Assembly: GCA_937992195.1 (NCBI GenBank)
Contig: CALKKV010000048.1
Span: 1 to 64,000, forward strand
DNA length: 64,000 bases
DNA from: an uncultured Gammaproteobacteria bacterium
GTDB lineage: Bacteria; Pseudomonadota; Gammaproteobacteria; Arenicellales; Poriferihabitantaceae
Direction: 5' to 3'
The position numbers and the translations under genes are program-made. Shown in pieces: positions 16,705 to 25,231 of the stretch. The notes under the pieces are model-generated. The model made no database searches and was not told where the DNA came from. It worked only from the letters and a program-made list of their open reading frames with translations. The first letter of the stretch is position 1. Each line of letters starts with the position of its first letter.

Positions 16705-18333
16705 ATGACCGAAGAGTTTCCCCCTAAGGCAAAGCAAGCCGAAATTAAGTTTTCTGATCTGACCCCGTATGACAAAGCGCTTGCCGAGAAAGCCGTTAAG
16801 AGTAAATCACGTCGCGATATGCTGAAGTTGATGGCGGTGACCGGTGTGACCGCAGCGACCGCACAAAATCTGATAAGCGGTGCCGGAAAAGCAATGGCCG
16901 AAACCCCTAAGAAAGGTGGCTCGGTCAGAATGGCTTCTAACCTTCATGGTCCGGATGATCAATTAGATCCTGCGCTGTTCACCTCAACTATTGACTATAC
17001 CCGCGGTCGTGCAACGTATAACAGCTTGATACAACATGCCGATGATCTCTCTCCGCAGCCAGAGCTAGCGGAAAGTTTTGAGTCCAACGATGATGCATCG
17101 GTTTGGAACTTCAAAATCCGCAAAGGGGTTACATTCCATGATGGTTCAAAGATGAATGCGGATGACGTTATTTACTCGATGAACCGACACAAGGGCGAAG
17201 ATTCTAAATCTGTAATCAAGTCTGTTTTAGCAAGTATTGTGGAATGGAAGAAAGTTGGTGAATATGAAGTGCAGGCTGTGCTCGATGGATCGAATGCGGA
17301 CATTCCCGTCCTGATGGGCTTGTTTCAAACAAAGATTATAAAAAACGGAACTACTGGTGAAGGTAACGGAACCGGTCCGTTTAAAATGGATTCGTTTGAG
17401 CCAGGCGTAAAGTCGGTACATTCAAGAAACGAAGATTACTGGCGTGAAGGCGCGAATCTTGACGGTTGTGAGATCACAGCTATTACCGATCCGGTAGCGC
17501 GCGTTAACGCGCTGATAGCGGGCGATATGCAGATGGCTACCGTAATAGAGCCCAAGGCGTTTAGGCAGATTGAAGCGGTCGACAACGTTAAGTTGTTATC
17601 CACTCCTGCAGCACTCCAGCTTGGAATTTGCTGTTTGAAGAATACTGCTCCTGGCGAAAATGATGATTTTGTTAAGGGTATGCAGTACATCCAGGATCGC
17701 GAGCGCATTGTGAACAAAATTCTGCGCGGTGCAGGATCTCTTGGAAACGATACGCCGATTTCTGCCGCGCACGGCGCTGACTTTTGCTCCGAGCTACCGC
17801 AAAGAGCCTACGATCCTGAAAAAGCCAAATTTCATTTCGAAAAGGCCGGCATAAAGAGCGCTGAGCTTTTTGTTGCGCCGGTGACTGCAGGAATCGAAGA
17901 CACCGCGCTTTTGATGCAGGCGAATTGTGCCAAGATCGGTTTTGACCTTCAGATCAAGAAAGTGCCAACCGATGGTTACTGGGGCGCAGTTTGGATGAAT
18001 GAACCACTAAACGTAGTGACCTGGAATATGCGTCCTACCGCAAACTCCCAACTGGCAATCCAGTTTGGTCCTGGCGCTAAGTGGAACGATACTTACTGGA
18101 ACAATGATCGTATGGGAGAGCTGCTTAAAGCTTCGCTTTCTGCGACTGATCCAGCTGAGCGTCATGCGATGTACTGTGAAATGCAAACATTGGTGCATGA
18201 GGGTAGCGGTATGGTAATTCCGGCCTTCTCCAATATCAACGACGGTATCGCGGCTAATATCATGGGTATGCCAACTGTTCCGCTTGGTCAGTTGGGCGCT
18301 TGTGAGTGGCCAGAGAGAATCTGGTTGGCTTAA
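16705..18333 (+). CDS. Dipeptide/oligopeptide-type ABC transporter substrate-binding protein (family 5), Tat-exported
   Basis: A 542-residue family 5 receptor. It has an extended N-terminus of about 35 residues and then a twin-arginine signal: SRRDMLKLMAVTGVTAATA. Mature-domain hallmarks are the GGSVRMASNLHGPDDQLDPAL start and VWNFKIRKGVTFHDGSKMNADDVIYSM at about 134-160. Export by Tat implies folding before transport. The gene heads the operon 16705-22217 and is followed by an intrinsic terminator at 18379. Family 5 ligands include peptides, nickel and opines, and none can be assigned here. Confidence 0.92.
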   Translation: MTEEFPPKAKQAEIKFSDLTPYDKALAEKAVKSKSRRDMLKLMAVTGVTAATAQNLISGAGKAMAETPKKGGSVRMASNLHGPDDQLDPALFTSTIDYTRGRATYNSLIQHADDLSPQPELAESFESNDDASVWNFKIRKGVTFHDGSKMNADDVIYSMNRHKGEDSKSVIKSVLASIVEWKKVGEYEVQAVLDGSNADIPVLMGLFQTKIIKNGTTGEGNGTGPFKMDSFEPGVKSVHSRNEDYWREGANLDGCEITAITDPVARVNALIAGDMQMATVIEPKAFRQIEAVDNVKLLSTPAALQLGICCLKNTAPGENDDFVKGMQYIQDRERIVNKILRGAGSLGNDTPISAAHGADFCSELPQRAYDPEKAKFHFEKAGIKSAELFVAPVTAGIEDTALLMQANCAKIGFDLQIKKVPTDGYWGAVWMNEPLNVVTWNMRPTANSQLAIQFGPGAKWNDTYWNNDRMGELLKASLSATDPAERHAMYCEMQTLVHEGSGMVIPAFSNINDGIAANIMGMPTVPLGQLGACEWPERIWLA

Positions 18334-18378
18334 TCGCGAATTACTCTCCGGGCTAACGGTCCGGCGTATTCGTCCGAT

Positions 18379-18405
18379 AAGGCCTGCATCAAAAATGCAG
18401 GCCTT
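18379..18405 (+). terminator. Intrinsic terminator between binding-protein and permease genes
   Basis: A perfect 11-bp stem (18379-18389 with 18395-18405, GGCCTGCAT core) and a 5-base loop are followed by a T run. It lies between the receptor gene and the first permease gene of the same transporter, so it works as a partial attenuator. Confidence 0.93.
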
Positions 18406-18457
18406 TTTTATTGGATGAACAACACAAGATAAAAATAACTATTTGAGGTAAAGGCTT

Positions 18458-19408
18458 ATGATGACGCAGATGGTTCTGCGCCGAATCGGAATAGGTTTCG
18501 TTACATTGCTGGTGGTTTCCCTTATTGTGTTTATGGGAACCAGCATTCTTCCCGGAGATGTTGCGCAAATTATTCTTGGCCAAAGTGCAACCGAAGAAAC
18601 TCTTGCGGTTCTCCGTGCGGAGCTTGGCCTCGATCAGCCAGGTTATGTTCGATATTTTTCCTGGCTGGGGAATATGGTTAGCGGTGACTTAGGTACATCT
18701 AAAGCCGGTGGTGCGAGTATTTCAAGTCTGATCGATAGTCGTCTTGGTAACACTATGAAAATGGCTGGTTTGGTTGCCCTGATTTCGATTCCATTTTCTG
18801 TTTCCCTTGGATTGTATGCTGCGATGCATCCTGGAACCTGGTTGGACAGAAGCGTGACTTTTATGACGCTTTCAACGATCTCAGTACCGGAGTTTTTTAT
18901 CGCTACGCTGCTAGTGTTAATTCTCGCGGTGGAACTGCACTGGCTGCCCTCTACCGCTTACCTCAGCGGCAATGAAAGTGGTGTGCAGTTACTCAAAGCG
19001 CTGGCGATGCCGATATTGACTTTAGTCATAGTGGTTTCAGCGCAGATGATTCGTATGACTCGCGCGGGAATACTGAACGTCATGTCATCGCCTTATATCG
19101 AAATGGCAATACTCAAAGGTGTGCCGCGCAGGCGGATTATTTTACGTCATGCTTTGCTCAATGCAATTGGACCTATCGTGAATGTAATTGCTTTGAATCT
19201 CGCGTATCTGGTAAGCGGTGTGGTGATTGTAGAAACAATTTTCGCTTATCCGGGACTTGCCAAGTTGATGATCGATGGCGTGCAAACACGCGACCTGCCC
19301 TTAGTGCAAGCCTGCGCCATGATTTTCTGTGGCACCTATGTGATTTTGATTTTAATTGCTGACGTTGCATCTATCCTTGCTAACCCACGACTCCGACACC
19401 CAAAGTAG
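18458..19408 (+). CDS. Dipeptide-type ABC transporter permease (DppB family)
   Basis: A 316-residue inner-membrane permease. It begins QMVLRRIGIGFVTLLVVSLIVF, with the family GTSILPGDVAQIILGQSAT periplasmic segment, and has the EAA loop YIEMAILKGVPRRRIILRHALLNA. Length and motifs match DppB/OppB. A GAGG ribosome site lies before the ATG at 18458, and a second Met two codons on could also serve. It is the first gene after the terminator at 18379 and is followed by the DppC-like gene after 8 bases. Confidence 0.94.
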   Translation: MMTQMVLRRIGIGFVTLLVVSLIVFMGTSILPGDVAQIILGQSATEETLAVLRAELGLDQPGYVRYFSWLGNMVSGDLGTSKAGGASISSLIDSRLGNTMKMAGLVALISIPFSVSLGLYAAMHPGTWLDRSVTFMTLSTISVPEFFIATLLVLILAVELHWLPSTAYLSGNESGVQLLKALAMPILTLVIVVSAQMIRMTRAGILNVMSSPYIEMAILKGVPRRRIILRHALLNAIGPIVNVIALNLAYLVSGVVIVETIFAYPGLAKLMIDGVQTRDLPLVQACAMIFCGTYVILILIADVASILANPRLRHPK

Positions 19409-19416
19409 GCCGAGAC

Positions 19417-20334
19417 ATGACAGAAGAAATAGTGAATGAGATGCCGAAAGGAGAAGAGATCGTTGCGGAGATCGATAAGTTTGATGAGCTACCCGATGCA
19501 CCGCCAAAACGCCGAATAAAACTCACCTGGTTAGGTAAGCTGTCGGTAGTTATCGTTGTTTTTTGGGTGGTGATCGCCTTTATTGGGCCATGGATCGCCC
19601 CTTTTCATGAAATGGATATTGAAGGCGACGACAGCTTTCTTGATGCCTACGATAACTTTTATCTGGGCACTGACCATTTGGGAAGAGATACCTTTTCTCG
19701 CATCCTCTGGGGTGCTCGTATGACCATTGGAATTTCCCTTGCGGCGACGCTGCTGGCTTACTGTATGGGGATTACCTTGGGCATTGCTGCGGCGGTAAAA
19801 GGGGGATGGTTCGATATGATCGTCAGCCGTTTGAATGACGCCGTGTTGGCACTGCCATCGATTATGTTAGGGCTGATAGCGATCGCTGCCTTTGGCTCAT
19901 CGATTCCGATTTTGATAACCATCGCGGCCATTATTTATGCGTCGAGTGTGTTTCGAATAGCCCGTGCGCTGGGACAAGATATTATGGTGCAAGACTTTGT
20001 TGAAGCGGCGAAGGCGCGTGGAGAAGGTATATGGTGGATTATCAGAGCGGAAGTGTTACCCAATGCAGCGATGCCGCTGGCTACCGACTTTGGTTTGCGC
20101 CTAGTGTTTGTTGTGTTATTTATTTCTTCTTTAAGTTTTCTTGGTCTTGGTGTGCAACCTCCCCAAGCAGATTGGGGCAGTATGGTGAGAGAAAACCTGC
20201 AGGGTCTAAGCTATAAGTCTTATGCGGCAATTTGGCCGGCATTCGCCATCGCCTCTTTCACCATAGCGATTAATTTAATTGTCGACGATGTCTCCGCCAA
20301 GTCCGGCGGCAGCCTAGCGAAGAAGATGGTGTAA
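19417..20334 (+). CDS. Dipeptide-type ABC transporter permease (DppC family)
   Basis: A 305-residue permease, partner of the DppB-like protein. An acidic hydrophilic N-terminus of about 40 residues precedes the first helix. The OppC signature region HEMDIEGDDSFLDAYDNFY and FYLGTDHLGRDTFSRILWGA is clear at about 60-95. The EAA loop is FVEAAKARGEGIWWIIRAEVLPNA. The next gene, a fused double ATPase, begins 2 bases after the stop, so translation is likely coupled. Confidence 0.94.
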   Translation: MTEEIVNEMPKGEEIVAEIDKFDELPDAPPKRRIKLTWLGKLSVVIVVFWVVIAFIGPWIAPFHEMDIEGDDSFLDAYDNFYLGTDHLGRDTFSRILWGARMTIGISLAATLLAYCMGITLGIAAAVKGGWFDMIVSRLNDAVLALPSIMLGLIAIAAFGSSIPILITIAAIIYASSVFRIARALGQDIMVQDFVEAAKARGEGIWWIIRAEVLPNAAMPLATDFGLRLVFVVLFISSLSFLGLGVQPPQADWGSMVRENLQGLSYKSYAAIWPAFAIASFTIAINLIVDDVSAKSGGSLAKKMV

Positions 20335-20336
20335 AC

Positions 20337-22217
20337 ATGGATAAATTACTTGAAGTTAAAGACCTTCGCATTAGCGCATACAATGACGACGCGGTTGAAA
20401 TTCCAATCGTCAAAGGTGTTAATTTTGATATTTACAAAGGTCAGGTGGTGGCTTTAATTGGTGAATCAGGTTCTGGAAAAACGACCATTTCTCTGGCTTC
20501 TCTTGCCTATACAAAACCTGGATTGGAAATCGTTGGTGGTGAGATTTTGCTTAAAGGAGAGGACGTTTTAAAAGCGTCGCCGTTAAGGCAGCGAGAGCTG
20601 CGCGGTGCAAGCGTTGCCTATCTGGCGCAAAGTGCTGCGGCGACCTTTAATCCAGCGATTACCATTGGTGAGCAGGTTACCGAGTCTGCGGTATTACACG
20701 GAGTGCTCACCCAGGAACAGGCAACTAAACGTGCCGAAGCGCTGTACCATGCATTGGAGCTTCCGAATCCCGACCGCATTGGCTATCGTTATCCGCATCA
20801 GGTTTCTGGCGGTCAGCTGCAAAGACTGATGGCGGCCATGGCGCTCTGTGGTAAGCCAGATTTGATGGTGCTTGATGAGCCTACTACGGCATTGGATGTT
20901 ACGACGCAAATAGAAGTTTTGAAGGCGTTCAAGAAAGTTATTCGGGAAGAAGATGCAGCCGCGATATATGTGACACACGATCTTGCAGTGGTGGCGCAGA
21001 TTGCTGATCATATTGTTGTGCTGTATGGCGGTGAGGTGATGGAACAAGGCACAGCGGATCAAATTATTAACCATCCAACTCATGCCTACACGCGTCGATT
21101 AATGGATGCGGTACGACCAACGCCTGAGGCAGGCCAAGGAAGCGATGTTGGAGAGGAGCACTTCCGTGAAATTCCAGCGGTTACAGTGAATCGCATGACG
21201 GCAGGCTACGGCAGAAAACCGAATGGTGAGCCTGCGGTAACGGTGTTGCGCGATATCAATGTTAACGTCAAAAACGGTCATGTGGTTGGCGTTATTGGTG
21301 AATCCGGTTGCGGTAAATCGACCTTAGCGCGGGTGATGGCAGGTTTGTTGCCTCCGTCAAAGGGTGAACTGAAGCTCGATGGTAATGGCCTGAATGGGGA
21401 TATGAGCGACCGCTCTTTGGAAGAGCTGCAGAAAATACAGTTTGTCTTTCAAATGGCTGATACGGCACTAAATCCCAAGCAGGAAATTGGTGAGATTATC
21501 GGCAGGCCTCTTGAGTTCTATCACGGTCTCACGGGCAAGGAAAAACACCAGAAAGTCGTAGAGATTCTTGAGATGGTGGAGCTAACGCCCGAGTTCGTCA
21601 GTCGTTATCCGATGGAGCTGTCCGGTGGACAAAAGCAACGAATCAATCTCGCACGCTCGCTTGCCGCTAACCCCGAGGTGATGTTGTGCGATGAAGTAAC
21701 TTCGGCACTCGATAGTATTGTTGGGGCTAACGTCATTAAGTTGTTAACCGCACTGCGTGATAAGACCGGAGTATCTTTTGTTTTTATCAGTCACGATCTT
21801 TCCACGGTATCTTCTTTCGCCGATGAAATCGTTGTGCTTTACGCAGGTCGCGTTGTCGAGCAAGGGCCAACCGATGAAGTACTCACGCCGCCCTTTCACC
21901 CTTATACTCGTCTGCTGATCAGCTCGGTGCCGGAAATGCGTTTGGGATGGCTTGAAGAAACAATGAACAAGCGTGAGATGGCGGTGGGTATTTCAAAGGG
22001 TGTGGAAATCACCGCAGTGGGTTGTCCGTTTTTCAACCGTTGCCCGGTGGCTATTGCGGGTACTTGTGACACCAAGACAGCACCAGCCCGGGAGTTGAAT
22101 GACGGTCATCAAATTTCCTGTCATTTGACCATCGATCAACTGGAGCAAAGTGAGGCGCATGCGGCGGCACAAGTAGCCAAGATGCAAAATGAACCAACGT
22201 CGCCTTCAGCGGCGTAA
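20337..22217 (+). CDS. Fused dipeptide-type ABC ATPase (DppD-DppF in one chain)
   Basis: A 626-residue protein with two complete nucleotide-binding domains. Domain one has GESGSGKTT, signature VSGGQLQR and Walker B LMVLDEPTTALD. Domain two (from about 285) has GESGCGKST, signature LSGGQKQR and MLCDEVTSALD. The second Walker B ends in Glu-Val rather than the usual Glu-Pro, a small deviation. A C-terminal Cys-containing tail typical of OppD/F (VGCPFFNRCPV, then Cys near TCDTK) follows. In many bacteria these are two genes, and the fused form is common in Gcs/YejF-like systems. It completes the transporter coded from 16705. Confidence 0.94.
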   Translation: MDKLLEVKDLRISAYNDDAVEIPIVKGVNFDIYKGQVVALIGESGSGKTTISLASLAYTKPGLEIVGGEILLKGEDVLKASPLRQRELRGASVAYLAQSAAATFNPAITIGEQVTESAVLHGVLTQEQATKRAEALYHALELPNPDRIGYRYPHQVSGGQLQRLMAAMALCGKPDLMVLDEPTTALDVTTQIEVLKAFKKVIREEDAAAIYVTHDLAVVAQIADHIVVLYGGEVMEQGTADQIINHPTHAYTRRLMDAVRPTPEAGQGSDVGEEHFREIPAVTVNRMTAGYGRKPNGEPAVTVLRDINVNVKNGHVVGVIGESGCGKSTLARVMAGLLPPSKGELKLDGNGLNGDMSDRSLEELQKIQFVFQMADTALNPKQEIGEIIGRPLEFYHGLTGKEKHQKVVEILEMVELTPEFVSRYPMELSGGQKQRINLARSLAANPEVMLCDEVTSALDSIVGANVIKLLTALRDKTGVSFVFISHDLSTVSSFADEIVVLYAGRVVEQGPTDEVLTPPFHPYTRLLISSVPEMRLGWLEETMNKREMAVGISKGVEITAVGCPFFNRCPVAIAGTCDTKTAPARELNDGHQISCHLTIDQLEQSEAHAAAQVAKMQNEPTSPSAA

Positions 22218-22238
22218 CGATCAGGTCTGAGAAGAACT

Positions 22239-22625
22239 ATGAGCGACTACCCAAACCTGGATTCAATGGGTGTGCAGAATCCAAACGAAATTGCCCGATA
22301 CGTTATTTTTTCTTCGGAGAATACTGACGTGCTGCGAATTGTGTATTCCCGTAAAAAAGGTTCGATTCTGCCGGTTAGTCGCAAGTATCGCTTTCCAAGG
22401 ATGAAAAAGAATGTGATTGTCGATAGCGGTACGCGGCAAACTAATATGGTTTTTGAAAGCTCCAATGAGTTCCGGAATGCGGTTGCTGAACTCGATAAGC
22501 TGCTGAAAAAGAAATCGAGTGGCGCTGAAAATAAAAACCTGATTCTTGAAGAATTACGAATGATGGAAGAGGAGTCGGCGCTAAGGCTTAGCTATATTCG
22601 CAGTTTAATCGACGAGATGGAGTAA
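22239..22625 (+). CDS. DUF3461 family protein
   Basis: A 128-residue cytoplasmic protein of unknown function. The start SDYPNLDSMGVQNPNEIARY and the basic central KKGSILPVSRKYRFPRMKKN are characteristic of DUF3461. The C-terminal 50 residues are a predicted helical segment rich in Glu and Lys. It begins 21 bases after the double ATPase and may be read through, but family members elsewhere are not tied to transporters. It converges with the reductase gene at 22647. Confidence 0.82.
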   Translation: MSDYPNLDSMGVQNPNEIARYVIFSSENTDVLRIVYSRKKGSILPVSRKYRFPRMKKNVIVDSGTRQTNMVFESSNEFRNAVAELDKLLKKKSSGAENKNLILEELRMMEEESALRLSYIRSLIDEME

Positions 22626-22646
22626 AAATCTGCAACCAGATTTAGG

Positions 22647-23585
22647 TTAGCTAAAACTCGCTTCCCTCGACCGTACGATTGCAGTTAATGCTTCGTTTAG
22701 TGGTGCCTCCAGACCAACCTGTCTGGATACAATCGGCACCATGCCATTGATTGCGTCTATTTCCGATCTCCGCTCTTCAAGGTGGTCGAGATACATCGAC
22801 GGTCGCGCGTCGGGCATGTTTTGTCCGAACTCAAAGACGTATTGATCCGGGTCATTGAAATCGAGATGAATCTTATGAGTGATCGCGGCAGTGTAGGCTT
22901 CTCTGGCGCAGCCCAGTGCAATTGGCCAGGCATGAGCGTCGGCCATTAATCCTCCCAAGGTTTTCTCAAATACAGTGCACGGCGCACTATACGTAACGTT
23001 GCAGATAAACTTTTCCCAGATTAGCTGGTTAATATCTTGAAAAGCGCGGACGTTAAATCCGGCTTCGCGCCACACCGCTGCAAGATTCTCGACCCGTTCA
23101 CTGGCACCGCCAAGCATTTCACCAACACGAATCAGCTGCATACCGTTATGATGCACGTGCCCTGGTTTTTTTATTGATGCGCCAAATCCACCAGCAACCC
23201 CCAAAATAATATTATTTTTGGCTTCCGAGTTTTCACCAACAGCCTCAAGAATTCGCTCTCCTGCGCCAAGCCCATTCTGGATTGTGAGAATCAGACTGTG
23301 TTGGTCGATTAGACTAGCGGTAGAAGCCGCCGCTGCGGCAACTGCAGATGCCTTGGTTGCGATAATGACGAGCTCACAAACTCCCACTGTTTCCGCGCAA
23401 TGGTGTGCAACAATCGAGGATACAGTGCGATTTCCGCTTGCTCCCTCAATCCTCAAACCATTTTGTTTGATTGCCTCAATGTGCTCTCTCCAGACGTCAA
23501 CAAGATGGACTTCATGACCGCCTTCTTTTAGCAGCGCCGCATAAACCGACCCCATGGCGCCTGCGCCAACTACGGCTATTTTCAT
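22647..23585 (-). CDS. Ketopantoate reductase-like protein (ApbA/PanE family)
   Basis: A 312-residue NAD(P)-dependent reductase. The Rossmann motif is VVGAGAMGSVYAALL (residues 5-19), followed by HLVDVWREH at the end of beta-2. Catalytic Lys is probably in WEKFICNVTYSAP (about 190-202), with an Asn in the same segment. The family reduces 2-dehydropantoate, but many paralogues act on other 2-oxo acids or oxo-compounds. Its place beside upp and deaminase genes, and not with panBC, makes pantothenate synthesis doubtful. It is 41 bases downstream of upp on the same strand and probably in one transcript with it. Confidence 0.82.
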   Translation of the reverse strand: MKIAVVGAGAMGSVYAALLKEGGHEVHLVDVWREHIEAIKQNGLRIEGASGNRTVSSIVAHHCAETVGVCELVIIATKASAVAAAAASTASLIDQHSLILTIQNGLGAGERILEAVGENSEAKNNIILGVAGGFGASIKKPGHVHHNGMQLIRVGEMLGGASERVENLAAVWREAGFNVRAFQDINQLIWEKFICNVTYSAPCTVFEKTLGGLMADAHAWPIALGCAREAYTAAITHKIHLDFNDPDQYVFEFGQNMPDARPSMYLDHLEERRSEIDAINGMVPIVSRQVGLEAPLNEALTAIVRSREASFS

Positions 23586-23626
23586 TGTGCGTACGCTGGT
23601 TCCACGATCATCTCTGACCGGGCTGG

Positions 23627-24253
23627 CTATTTAGTGCCGTAGATTCTGTCGCCGGCATCGCCAAGACCCGGCAGGATATAGCCGTGATCATTTAATTGAC
23701 GATCTACCGCGGCGGTAAATAAAGGCACGTCAGGATGAGCTTTGTTAAATGCCTCAACCCCTTCGGGAGCCGCCAGCAAACAAACAAACTTCATATTGCG
23801 CGCGCCGCCTTCTTTTAGTCTTTGAACAGCAGCGATGGCGGAATTTGCAGTGGCTAACATCGGATCAACGACAATGGTTAGACGATCGCCAATGTCTACG
23901 GGGACTTTGTAATAGTATTCTACCGCTTGAAGGGATTTTGGGTCACGGTACAGACCCACATGGCCCACCCGAGCTGAAGGCAGCAGTCTCAGCAACCCGT
24001 CCAGCAATCCGTTTCCTGCCCGAAGAATGGAGACAAAGCAGAGTTTTTTGCCTTTAATTACCGGTGCGTCCATAGTTTCCAACGGTGTCTCGATAGTTAA
24101 TTTATCGAGCTCCAGGTCTCGCGTGACTTCATATCCCAGCAGCATTGCCACTTCATTCACTAACTCGCGAAAAGTACGGGTAGAGGTATTTTTATTTCTC
24201 ATCAAAGTAAGTTTGTGCTGGATCATGGGATGATCGACGACATGTATTTTCAT
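23627..24253 (-). CDS. upp: Uracil phosphoribosyltransferase
   Basis: It converts uracil and PRPP to UMP. The protein is 208 residues, the normal Upp length. It has [12 protein letters not shown] near the start, the conserved [14 protein letters not shown] near residue 77 and the PRPP loop [15 protein letters not shown] near 128. In E. coli that loop reads DPMLATGGS, so here Ala-Asn replaces Gly-Gly. The C-terminal uracil-binding [17 protein letters not shown] is intact. It is divergent from the deaminase genes across 78 bases (24254-24331), which must hold both promoters. Together with the cytosine deaminase it completes a cytosine to uracil to UMP path. Confidence 0.95.
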   Translation of the reverse strand: MKIHVVDHPMIQHKLTLMRNKNTSTRTFRELVNEVAMLLGYEVTRDLELDKLTIETPLETMDAPVIKGKKLCFVSILRAGNGLLDGLLRLLPSARVGHVGLYRDPKSLQAVEYYYKVPVDIGDRLTIVVDPMLATANSAIAAVQRLKEGGARNMKFVCLLAAPEGVEAFNKAHPDVPLFTAAVDRQLNDHGYILPGLGDAGDRIYGTK

Positions 24254-24331
24254 TGCTGCGAATTTGCTGGTATCGTTGGCAAACGAATGTACAACAAATA
24301 GTCTCTTTCGGATATCAAACAGTTAAATTCA

Positions 24332-24760
24332 GTGGATCATTTTTATTATCTTGGTATCGCATGCGAGCAGGGAAAGCTAGCGAAAGAAGCAAATGAACAG
24401 CCTGCCGGCGCGGTTTTGGCAAAAGGTGAAGACGGTGAGCAGGACAGGGAAAAGCTCGTGATCTCTAAAAGTCACGAGCAATGTCAGTCCTTGAACGATC
24501 CAATAGCAACCGCGGAAATGGACTGTATTCGGCGGGCGGGGCGTCGTAACGATCAGCAACAGCTTACTTTGTACACAAGTCGCTATCCCGATATGTTGTG
24601 CGCCGGAACCCTGCTTCAGTTTTCCATTGGGGCTTTAGTTATTGGTCTGCCTGCGACCGAATCTCCAGCGTTGAATCTGCTTTCTGAGAGAGGATTTTCG
24701 GTATCCTTTATTCCACATTCTGGATGTGAGCAATTGCTGGAAGAGGCGAGTTCCTCATGA
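24332..24760 (+). CDS. Degenerate cytosine-deaminase-like protein (predicted pseudoenzyme)
   Basis: A 142-residue paralogue of the next gene, starting at a GTG. The two align along most of their length: NDPIATAEMDCIRRAG against GDPVMHGETDCLRAAG, and LTLYTSRYPDMLCAGTLLQF against IDLYTTLSPCMMCSGAILHF. The zinc ligand His is Thr60 here, and the first Cys of PCxxC is Asp87. Only Glu62 and Cys90 of the catalytic set remain. It should therefore not bind catalytic zinc. The frame is intact with no stop, and its end overlaps the active deaminase start by 4 bases (ATGA), so it is being kept and translated. A regulatory or heterodimer partner role is an inference. Confidence 0.85.
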   Translation: MDHFYYLGIACEQGKLAKEANEQPAGAVLAKGEDGEQDREKLVISKSHEQCQSLNDPIATAEMDCIRRAGRRNDQQQLTLYTSRYPDMLCAGTLLQFSIGALVIGLPATESPALNLLSERGFSVSFIPHSGCEQLLEEASSS

Positions 24761-25221
24761 CACAAGCTACAGATTCGGATATTCACTTTTTGCGTATAGC
24801 ATATCAGGAGGCGCTGGACGGCTATAACCAGGGCGGCGCACCGATTGGTGCAGTCATGGTAAAGCAGGGGCAGGTGATTGCCAAAGGTCGCAATAAGAGA
24901 GTGCAGGAGGGTGACCCTGTGATGCATGGCGAAACCGATTGCCTGCGCGCAGCCGGCATACGTGACGATTATGAACAAATTGATTTATACACAACTCTCA
25001 GCCCTTGTATGATGTGCTCTGGTGCGATTCTGCACTTTGGTGTTAAGCGAGTGGTAGTTGGAGAAGATCAGAATTTCCCGGGAAATATAGAATTTCTGAC
25101 CGAAAATGGTGTAGAAGTAGTACTCGTAGACGACCCCCAATGTAAGGCGCTAATGGCGCGCTTTATTGAAGAAAGACCGGATATTTGGAACGAAGATATT
25201 GCCGCTAACGAAGAGATATAG
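24757..25221 (+). CDS. Cytosine deaminase, zinc-dependent CDA fold (Fcy1-like)
   Basis: A 154-residue zinc deaminase of the CMP/dCMP deaminase superfamily. Motifs are MHGETDCLRAAG (His57, Glu59) and SPCMMCSGAI (Cys84, Cys87). His-Gly-Glu rather than His-Ala-Glu, plus the downstream GVKRVVVGEDQNFPGN and the C-terminal acidic tail, resemble yeast cytosine deaminase Fcy1 more than tRNA adenosine deaminase or guanine deaminase. It should make uracil from cytosine. It overlaps the degenerate paralogue by 4 bases and is followed after 10 bases by the TIM-barrel/phosphoribosyltransferase fusion. Other pyrimidine or purine amines are possible substrates. Confidence 0.88.
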   Translation: MTQATDSDIHFLRIAYQEALDGYNQGGAPIGAVMVKQGQVIAKGRNKRVQEGDPVMHGETDCLRAAGIRDDYEQIDLYTTLSPCMMCSGAILHFGVKRVVVGEDQNFPGNIEFLTENGVEVVLVDDPQCKALMARFIEERPDIWNEDIAANEEI

Positions 25222-25231
25222 AACAACAAGA

